From positions 82,771 through 95,649 of the forward strand of contig PAPL01000039.1 of assembly GCA_002708885.1 (NCBI GenBank): a DNA stretch of 12,879 bases, given 5' to 3'. Both the position numbers and the translations under genes were made by a program. The notes beneath the pieces are model-generated. The model saw nothing but the letters and a program-made list of their open reading frames with translations, did no database searches and was not told where the DNA came from. The DNA is from Verrucomicrobiales bacterium (GTDB taxonomy: Bacteria; Verrucomicrobiota; Verrucomicrobiia; Verrucomicrobiales; DEV007). This document shows positions 7,487 to 12,879 of this stretch, piece after piece (positions within the stretch are counted from its first letter, which is position 1; every line of letters starts with the position of its first letter).

Positions 7487-9187
7487 ATGAAACGAAGAGA
7501 CGCACTCACAGGATTGGCACTTGGGTTAAACTCATCCTCGGCCATAGCAGGTCATTTATTTAATAATTCAACTAAGGAGCTGAGGGCCGACCTCGTTGTG
7601 ATCGGGGGCGGCCTGGGCGGATGCGCTGCCGCATTGAGTGCCCTCAGATCAGGACTGCATGTTATATTGTGCGAAGAAACAGATTGGCTTGGAGGACAGT
7701 TAACGTCCCAAGGAGTTCCTCCCGATGAACACAAATGGATTGAGCGGCATGGATGTACTAAAAGTTACAGATCATTCAGAAATTCAGTAAGAGAATATTA
7801 CAAAAAAAATTATAACTTAACCGCACGAGCAAGGGACAGGGCCCTGCTCAACCCCGGGAACGGATCAGTGTCCAGACTGTGCGGAGAACCAAAGGTCTAC
7901 CTGAAATGCATCGAAAGTCTATTTGTAGAATATTTAAATAAGAAAAAATTAATTCTCCTTAAAAATACAATCGCAAAATCAGCGCAACTGGAAAGAGATG
8001 AAATCATCAGCATAGAAGTTGAGAATCAACTGACTGGAGATTCACTCATTCTGAATGGTCGTTTTTTTGTGGACTCGACAGAGTTAGGTGATCTGCTACC
8101 GATCACTCGCTGTGAGCATTTGATTGGCACCGAGGGGAAAGAGGCGACAGGAGAACTGCACATGCCTGAAAGAGCTTCCGAGAAGAACCAGCAAGCCTTC
8201 ACAATGTGCTTTGCGATAGAACACAGAACAGGAGAAAACCACACCATAGCCAAACCTGATAATTATAATTTTTGGAAAGAATTTATCCCGAAAATGACTC
8301 CGCCCTGGCCAGGAAAGCTGTTGGATTTCAAATATACCCATCCCTCCACAGGAGTAGCGAAAATCTTAGGTTTTAACCCAGAAGGCCCTCACAAATTCGG
8401 CATTATCAATTTGTGGAAATACCGCCGCATAATAGCAAAAGAAAATTTCAATAATCAGAGCGGAATGAGAGACCTAAGTTTAATCAATTGGCCTCAAAAT
8501 GATTATCTCTTGGGAAACTTGACCGGCGTGAATCGGGTCGAAAGAAAAAAACATATACAACAATCTAAGGAGCTCAGTAAATCGTTATTGTATTGGTTGC
8601 AAACTGATGCTCCAAGGAGTGACGGCAAGACAGGATGGCCAGGCCTCAGATTAAGAAAAGATGTTTTTGATACTGTCGATGGAATGGCCAAATATCCATA
8701 TGTAAGAGAATCGGCAAGGATCAAAGCTCTCACTACTATTAGAGAACAAGACTGCGGTCGTGAAAACAGGGCCCTAGCACTAGGCTCAGATCAATCCAAA
8801 GTAAGGTCAAAGCAATACCATGACTCGGTAGGAATTGGGCATTATCAAATTGATCTTCACCCTACCACGGAAGGTGATAATTATATTGATTTTCCGGCAC
8901 TGCCCTTCGAATTGCCTTTAGGCGCGTTGATACCAGTCAGAATTAACAACTTAATTGCTGGATCAAAGAACATAGGTTCAACACATGTCACGAATGGATG
9001 TTACAGACTACATCCGGTCGAGTGGAACATCGGTGAAGTGGCAGGGAATCTTGCTGCGAACTGCATAAAAGAAAACCTCCATCCAAAAGGAATAAGAAAT
9101 GATCCCAAAAGACTGAATGATTTTCAGAAATTATTAATCAATAATGGCGTGGAAAATCGCTGGGCCGAGGAAGTCTATAAGACTTGA
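7487..9187 (+). CDS. Exported FAD-dependent oxidoreductase (FAD_oxidored family)
   Basis: A 566-residue flavoprotein. The N-terminus MKRRDALTGLALG looks like a twin-arginine export signal (Arg3-Arg4 then a weakly hydrophobic stretch), which would fit export with cofactor bound. The FAD-binding Rossmann motif is VVIGGGLGG (37-45, G40-x-G42-x-x-G45), followed by an acidic residue for the ribose (Glu63 or Glu64) and WLGGQLTSQG (67-76). A second conserved stretch, FVDSTELGDL (194-203), and the C-terminal FAD contacts FELPLGALIP (474-483), NLIAGSKNIGSTH (488-500) and NIGEVAGNLAA (514-524) complete the FAD_oxidored pattern. Members are common near glycan genes in PVC bacteria, but the substrate is not known; some are annotated as xanthan-lyase-like without good support. 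The gene lies 95 bases after the cytochrome gene, has no clear Shine-Dalgarno sequence, and its middle part is notably AT-rich compared with the upstream genes. Confidence 0.88.
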   Translation: MKRRDALTGLALGLNSSSAIAGHLFNNSTKELRADLVVIGGGLGGCAAALSALRSGLHVILCEETDWLGGQLTSQGVPPDEHKWIERHGCTKSYRSFRNSVREYYKKNYNLTARARDRALLNPGNGSVSRLCGEPKVYLKCIESLFVEYLNKKKLILLKNTIAKSAQLERDEIISIEVENQLTGDSLILNGRFFVDSTELGDLLPITRCEHLIGTEGKEATGELHMPERASEKNQQAFTMCFAIEHRTGENHTIAKPDNYNFWKEFIPKMTPPWPGKLLDFKYTHPSTGVAKILGFNPEGPHKFGIINLWKYRRIIAKENFNNQSGMRDLSLINWPQNDYLLGNLTGVNRVERKKHIQQSKELSKSLLYWLQTDAPRSDGKTGWPGLRLRKDVFDTVDGMAKYPYVRESARIKALTTIREQDCGRENRALALGSDQSKVRSKQYHDSVGIGHYQIDLHPTTEGDNYIDFPALPFELPLGALIPVRINNLIAGSKNIGSTHVTNGCYRLHPVEWNIGEVAGNLAANCIKENLHPKGIRNDPKRLNDFQKLLINNGVENRWAEEVYKT

Positions 9188-9286
9188 TCTGATTATCATC
9201 CATCAACAGCATGGCATCGGTAAAGATCATCAGAGACAACATGATACAGGCAACGAGCACTCACCCGTATCACTCACAGTGAGGAA

Positions 9287-11452
9287 TTATTTTTCCAAAG
9301 CAAAACGATAAAACTTCTTGCCGTCTTTTAATTTAATTGTCTTGGTGACCGATTCGCCCGTCTCTTGCCAAAACTTCAAATCTTCACTTTCCTCAATGTT
9401 AAACGTAATTGTAATTGATCCGTTCTGGGCATTAATAACAACAGGTCCATTACGAGAATCCTGAATCCCATCTGATGTGGAGCCCTCTTCGAGATCTGAT
9501 ATTAATGCGTTTTTCTCGGCTATAATTGCTTCAAGTTCAACAATTCTGGAATCAGGAGTATTCCAAATTGTACTACTTAAATCTGCCCCTTCCAGTTTTG
9601 CGTCAATGAGGATAGCCCCACTCAGATCGGAACCGCTAAGATTAGCATCTCTGAGAACTGCTCCGAAAAAGTTAGCTCTTCTGAGAAGCGCTTTGTTAAG
9701 GTCAGCTCTTTCGAGTTTGGCCCCGCTAAGGATGGCCCCGGAAAGATCGGCATTTTCAAGGTTCGTTCCTTTGAGTTTGGCCCCTTCAAATCTGGCCTCC
9801 CGCAGATTGGCACTAATGAGACTAGCCTCGCTAAGATCGGCCCCTTCAAAGTCGGCCCATCTCAGGTCGGCCGCTCCCAGATCAGCTCCAATCAGATCAG
9901 CTCCAATTAGATCGGCTCCATTGAGGATAGCCCCTTCGAGATTGGCCCCTTCGAGATTAGCTACGATCAGACTGGCCCCTTCGAGGTTAGCCTCAACGAG
10001 CTTAGCTCCTTTCAGATTAGCTCCATTGAGGTAAGCCTTATTCAGGTTGGCACTACTTAGATCGGCCCCTTCAAAGTCAGCTGAAATAAGTTCTGCTCCG
10101 CCAAGATCGGCCCCACTAAGATCGGCCCCGCTAAGATCAGCATCAATGAGATCAGCCCCAATGAGATCAGCTCCGGTCAGATTCAATTCCGGCCCAATAA
10201 TGTTACCCTTAATGACAGAATAACCCTGAGGCAATTGAAGAGGAACACCTGTGACCCCGACCGTCCTTGGTCTTTGCATCAAACTATCAGTATAATCAGC
10301 GCCACTAATGTCAGCCCCTTCAAAATTAGCTTCCTTCAAATTAGCTCCATTAAAACGGACACCACTGAGATCGGCATCGTTAAGTTCGGCACCACTAAGA
10401 TCAGCACCCTCAAGGACAGCACCACTCAAGTCAGCCCCTTTCAGGTCAGCTCCACTCAAATCAGCTTCAATGAGGTTCACTTTCGGTCCGATCACATGAT
10501 TTTTTACGATAAGATATCCCCGAGGCAGTTCAAGAGGATCACCTGTTATTTCAACCATTCTGGTCCTTTCAAGATCAGCTCCAATGAAGCTAGAACCACT
10601 AAGGTTAGTCGCACTGAGATTGGCAATGGTGAGTCTGGCCCCGCTCAGGTTAATGCCGCTCAAGTCCGCACCCACAAGCTCAGCACCTTGTAGATTGGAT
10701 CCCTCAAAATCAGCTTCTGTTAAATCAGCGTCTACGAGATTGGCACCACTAAGATCAGCTCCTCTTAGGTTCAGTCCCCTAAGATCAGAATTTACAAGGT
10801 CCGATCCACTCAGATCTACTTTCGGACCCACAATATTATTTTTCACCATAAGATATCCTTTAGGTAACTCGAGAGGAGAACCTTTAACACCCACCGTTCT
10901 GGTCCTTTCCATATTAGCCCCGCTAAGAGTAGCTGCACTCATATCGGCCCCCTCAAGGTTCGCCCCCTCAAGGTTCGCTTCCTCAAAATTCGCCCCCTCA
11001 AGGTTCGCTCCGTTCAACTTTGCCCCTTCTAAATTCGCTGCGCTAAGCTCAGCGACAATGAGATTAGATCTGGTAAGATCAGCACCGATTAGATTCGCTT
11101 CAGCCATATTAGTGCCCGTCAGATTGGTTCCGGTAAGATCAGTACTTTTGAGGATTGTTCTTTGGAGAGCAGCTCTACTGAGAATTGCCCCCCGCAGATT
11201 TACTCCCTCCAAATTAACCTCACTGAGGTCAGCGGCAATGAGGATGGATTCACTAAGATCTACTCCTCTCAGATCGGCTCCATTGAGCTTGGTGCCCGGT
11301 TTAATATCATAAGTTTCACCGTTCAGTTGAATTTTTCCCGTCCTTAATCCTGTATCAGGGTCGATAATTTCCTCAATCCATGAGCCTTCGGCAAAAGCAC
11401 TGATCGCACCAAATGCATAAAAGAATAGAGAAATAAAGACCGACTTTTTCAT
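9287..11452 (-). CDS. Secreted pentapeptide-repeat protein with three inserted LPxGY modules
   Basis: A 721-residue protein. The reading frame extends upstream to a TTG at 11518, but the ATG at 11452 is preferred because a signal peptide starts there (MKKSVFISLFF...AISAFA, cut after about residue 21). Four blocks of A-[DN]-L-x-x pentapeptides (56-181, 215-294, 328-392, 426-628; roughly 95 units) should fold as a right-handed quadrilateral beta-helix. They are separated by three copies of a 33-residue module (182-214, 295-327, 393-425) with pattern R-T-V-x-V-x-G-x-P-L-x-L-P-x-G-Y and a later GP. Residues 631-657 look like a short coiled coil. The tail (about 668-721) is beta-rich and ends KFYRFALEK. 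I see no cysteine. Known pentapeptide proteins such as gyrase-protecting Qnr/MfpA are cytoplasmic, so that role is unlikely for an exported protein; a structural or surface role is a guess. It lies 122 bases downstream of the sulfatase on the same strand. Confidence 0.88.
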   Translation of the reverse strand: MKKSVFISLFFYAFGAISAFAEGSWIEEIIDPDTGLRTGKIQLNGETYDIKPGTKLNGADLRGVDLSESILIAADLSEVNLEGVNLRGAILSRAALQRTILKSTDLTGTNLTGTNMAEANLIGADLTRSNLIVAELSAANLEGAKLNGANLEGANFEEANLEGANLEGADMSAATLSGANMERTRTVGVKGSPLELPKGYLMVKNNIVGPKVDLSGSDLVNSDLRGLNLRGADLSGANLVDADLTEADFEGSNLQGAELVGADLSGINLSGARLTIANLSATNLSGSSFIGADLERTRMVEITGDPLELPRGYLIVKNHVIGPKVNLIEADLSGADLKGADLSGAVLEGADLSGAELNDADLSGVRFNGANLKEANFEGADISGADYTDSLMQRPRTVGVTGVPLQLPQGYSVIKGNIIGPELNLTGADLIGADLIDADLSGADLSGADLGGAELISADFEGADLSSANLNKAYLNGANLKGAKLVEANLEGASLIVANLEGANLEGAILNGADLIGADLIGADLGAADLRWADFEGADLSEASLISANLREARFEGAKLKGTNLENADLSGAILSGAKLERADLNKALLRRANFFGAVLRDANLSGSDLSGAILIDAKLEGADLSSTIWNTPDSRIVELEAIIAEKNALISDLEEGSTSDGIQDSRNGPVVINAQNGSITITFNIEESEDLKFWQETGESVTKTIKLKDGKKFYRFALEK
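9569..10177 (-). repeat. Pentapeptide block 4 (about 40 units, uninterrupted)
   Basis: Residues 426-628 of the pentapeptide protein. This is the longest and most regular block, with no inserted module, followed by the coiled-coil and beta-rich tail. Confidence 0.85.
10178..10276 (-). repeat. Inserted LPxGY module, copy 3
   Basis: Protein residues 393-425. Key features are RPRTVGV, PLQLPQGY and IIGPELNL. It is the most diverged of the three copies. Confidence 0.8.
10277..10471 (-). repeat. Pentapeptide block 3 (about 13 units)
   Basis: Residues 328-392 of the pentapeptide protein; the shortest block, dominated by ADLSG and GADLx units. Confidence 0.8.
10472..10570 (-). repeat. Inserted LPxGY module, copy 2
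   Basis: Protein residues 295-327. Key features are RTRMVEI, PLELPRGY and VIGPKVNL. It is closest to copy 1 by eye. Confidence 0.8.
10571..10810 (-). repeat. Pentapeptide block 2 (about 16 units)
   Basis: Residues 215-294 of the pentapeptide protein, rich in ADLSG and ANLxG units, bounded on both sides by the inserted LPxGY module. Confidence 0.8.
10811..10909 (-). repeat. Inserted LPxGY module, copy 1
   Basis: A 33-residue non-pentapeptide module (protein residues 182-214) between blocks 1 and 2. Key features are RTRTVGV, PLELPKGY and IVGPKVDL. It resembles copies 2 and 3 at the same relative place, just before a new pentapeptide block begins. Confidence 0.8.
10910..11287 (-). repeat. Pentapeptide block 1 (about 25 units)
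   Basis: Residues 56-181 of the pentapeptide protein. The units follow A-[DN]-L/M-x-x with a 15-base DNA period. The block includes three exact copies of a 16-base unit, which points to recent slippage or unequal exchange. Confidence 0.85.
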
Positions 11453-11529
11453 GCCCTTTTTGTACAGCAGTCGCGGCCCTTTTCCAAGGCTTTCATGAGA
11501 CAATAATTTAAATAGCAATTAGAAACATT

Positions 11530-11535
11530 ATTATA
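11530..11535 (-). promoter_or_regulatory. Possible -10 box for the pentapeptide gene
   Basis: The minus strand carries a perfect TATAAT 77 bases before the ATG at 11452, in the gap after the sulfatase. At 17 bases upstream the hexamer is GCCATC, so there is no recognisable -35. In AT-rich spacer DNA such a match can occur by chance. Confidence 0.22.
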
Positions 11536-11552
11536 TGCGCACCTCATTAACT

Positions 11553-11574
11553 GATGGCATCTGGATGCCCCATC
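11553..11574 (-). terminator. Hairpin directly after the sulfatase stop, possible terminator
   Basis: The segment between the sulfatase stop codon and the pentapeptide upstream region can fold as a hairpin: GGCAT/ATGCC with a four-base loop, or a longer imperfect stem using the outer GATGG/CCATC. No T-run follows on the minus strand, so it is not a canonical intrinsic terminator. It could also act as an mRNA 3'-end stabiliser. Confidence 0.25.
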
Positions 11575-12879
11575 CTATTCAATACCATTCCTAATACCCA
11601 TGAGCAATTGGTCACACCGGTCCCGCATCGAATTCAACTTTTCAATATAGTCGGAATCATTGGATAAATTATTCCTTTCGTGAGGATCGTTTTTAAGGTC
11701 ATAGATCTCTTCATAGATTGGGTCCTGCTCAAAGTAGCGAATATATTTCCAATCCTTCGAACGTATCCCCTCACTCTTAGGAATTTTTTTATGTTCAAAG
11801 AGGTGCTCACAGAGAAAATCCTCACGCCATACATTACCGGCTTTGCCTAAAAGAAGAGATTTAATGCTCCGACCATCCATTGGAGGTTTTTCCTCAATCA
11901 TAGCAAAATCAAGAATGGTTGGAGCCAGATCCAAATTGAGCACCATTTCTTGCCGCACTTTGCCACGCTGAGTCTTAGCTATTGTGCGAGGATCGTAAAC
12001 GATCATAGGAACACGGATCGATTCCTCATACAGTAACCAGCAATCACTCAGTCCACGTTCTCCAAAGAACATCCCATTATCACTGGAATATATAATTATA
12101 GTGTTCTTTGCCAGATCAAGCTTATGTAATTGATCTCGCAAACGGCCGACCGCGTCATCTACTCCACTGACCATTCGGTACATACCCTTCATCATTCTTT
12201 GAAATTTTTCGGGCGTATCAAATCTCCAGCGCCACCGTTCCCTGCCGAGAGAACCCTGCAGAAAATCGGGCTGTCTTTCAAAAAAGTTTCGGTCTGAATT
12301 GAGCGGCTCAGGTATTATAGATTCTTTATAATAATCGTCAAACCGAACCGGCCAGATGTATTGCCTCTCATCATCATCCTGAGCGTGAGGGGCATTGAAA
12401 CTTAGAGTTAAACAGAAAGGCTGGTCACTCTTACTCCGCTGCACCAAGAATGAATTGGCCTTGTCAGCCGTCACGTCAGTCAGATGTTTTTTCCGACCTT
12501 CTGAATCGGTAACAAAGTACCCTTTAGGACCACTCTTGCCCCAATGCTCAAAATTATCAAAATCATCAAACATCAGCTCTAATGATTGATCTTCATTCTC
12601 AACCATTATTTGACCATTCGACTCAATACCAAACTTACCTATAAGAGCGGTCCGATAACCATTTTTCTTCAATAGTGCAGGATAGCTTTTTGCTGCCAAT
12701 TTAGCCTTAAATGGATCCGTATTAAAAGTGAAACCATGCCGTCGACGATACATACCTGTAAAGATACTTGCTCGACTGGCACTGCAGATTGGAGTCGTCA
12801 CAAAAGCATTCTGTAAACGAACACCGTCGGCCGCCAAACGGTCCAGATTCGGTGTGGAAATGATCTTATTACCAGCGCA
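11575..12879 (-). CDS. Sulfatase, formylglycine-dependent type (5' end outside window)
   Basis: The frame stays open to the right edge; 434 residues are visible, numbered from that edge. Type I sulfatases remove sulfate esters using a formylglycine made from Cys or Ser. Visible landmarks are TPNLDRLAADGV (9-20), the modification motif C-S-A-S-R (Cys32 to Arg36) followed by ASIFTG, IGKFG (80-84), the conserved His in FNAPHA (His165), the metal pair in SSDNG (Asp267, Asn268), YEES (284-287), and the usual C-terminal YDLKNDPHERNNL. Ala in place of Pro in the Cys motif is tolerated in known maturation substrates. Two normally conserved active-site positions differ: the His of GK-W-H reads Gly84, and the Lys four residues before YEES reads Cys280. 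The signal peptide and the first metal-binding Asp pair lie outside the window. Substrate is unknown; sulfated glycans are the usual targets in PVC bacteria. Confidence 0.9.
   Translation of the reverse strand, partial: CAGNKIISTPNLDRLAADGVRLQNAFVTTPICSASRASIFTGMYRRRHGFTFNTDPFKAKLAAKSYPALLKKNGYRTALIGKFGIESNGQIMVENEDQSLELMFDDFDNFEHWGKSGPKGYFVTDSEGRKKHLTDVTADKANSFLVQRSKSDQPFCLTLSFNAPHAQDDDERQYIWPVRFDDYYKESIIPEPLNSDRNFFERQPDFLQGSLGRERWRWRFDTPEKFQRMMKGMYRMVSGVDDAVGRLRDQLHKLDLAKNTIIIYSSDNGMFFGERGLSDCWLLYEESIRVPMIVYDPRTIAKTQRGKVRQEMVLNLDLAPTILDFAMIEEKPPMDGRSIKSLLLGKAGNVWREDFLCEHLFEHKKIPKSEGIRSKDWKYIRYFEQDPIYEEIYDLKNDPHERNNLSNDSDYIEKLNSMRDRCDQLLMGIRNGIE

Noticed and set aside
9273..9295. Possible terminator between the convergent genes: CTCA/TGAG stem with CAG loop followed by a T-rich run
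   Set aside because: The stem is only four pairs, the T-run begins six bases after it, and it overlaps the 3' end of the opposite gene. No clear terminator is seen in 9188-9286.
9477..11312. Long plus-strand open frames (9477-10034, 10584-11312) opposite the pentapeptide gene, rich in Ser/Ala/Pro/Leu
   Set aside because: They are antisense images of the 15-base repeats, with low-complexity products and no independent start signal.
9287..11452. Qnr/MfpA-like gyrase-protecting role for the pentapeptide protein
   Set aside because: It has an export signal, is far longer than that family and is broken up by other modules.
11453..11518. Upstream TTG start (11518) for the pentapeptide gene
   Set aside because: It would put 22 polar and basic residues before a standard signal peptide; the ATG at 11452 gives a typical exported N-terminus.

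Overview
The window reads like a piece of a PVC-superphylum genome (Planctomycetota/Verrucomicrobiota/Lentisphaerota), with a lean to Verrucomicrobiota. The main reason is the large protein at 2940-7391. It joins an SGNH hydrolase segment, a beta-propeller 'membrane-bound dehydrogenase' segment, HEAT repeats and a C-terminal CxxCH heme domain, an arrangement known almost only from that superphylum. Secreted CRTAC1/ASPIC-type proteins, secreted FAD oxidoreductases, sulfatases and long secreted pentapeptide-repeat proteins fit the same group. This assignment comes from protein architecture, not from a marker gene.

Layout. Positions 3-887 (+) hold the 3' part of a secreted VCBS/ASPIC (CRTAC1-like) repeat protein. 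Positions 978-2882 (+) encode a secreted PL10-like (pectate-lyase-type) alpha/alpha-barrel protein. Positions 2940-7391 (+) encode the large SGNH/propeller/HEAT/cytochrome c protein, which has an alpha-L-rhamnosidase-type N-terminal beta domain. Positions 7395-7472 (-) carry a degenerate tRNA-like sequence whose 3' end is the clearest part. Positions 7487-9187 (+) encode a Tat-like exported FAD-dependent oxidoreductase. Positions 9188-9286 are a short gap between convergent genes. Positions 9287-11452 (-) encode a secreted pentapeptide-repeat protein interrupted by three copies of a non-pentapeptide module. Positions 11575-12879 (-) hold a sulfatase whose 5' end lies outside the window. No stretch longer than 300 bases lacks a gene.

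How the genes may work together (inference). The PL10-like protein, the SGNH/dehydrogenase/cytochrome protein, the FAD oxidoreductase and the sulfatase are all predicted to be exported. Together they fit periplasmic breakdown and oxidation of a complex acidic polysaccharide, such as pectin-like, rhamnose-containing or sulfated algal glycan. The 57-base gap between the PL10-like gene and the cytochrome gene suggests co-transcription. No SusCD, TonB receptor, transporter or regulator is visible, so a complete utilization locus cannot be claimed.

What stands out: the rhamnosidase-type domain fused to the PVC cytochrome; altered catalytic-site residues in the SGNH segment and in the sulfatase; the modular pentapeptide protein with recently duplicated DNA units; and the tRNA-like remnant at the point where the sequence turns visibly AT-richer. 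I saw no CRISPR array, insertion sequence, rRNA or defence system.
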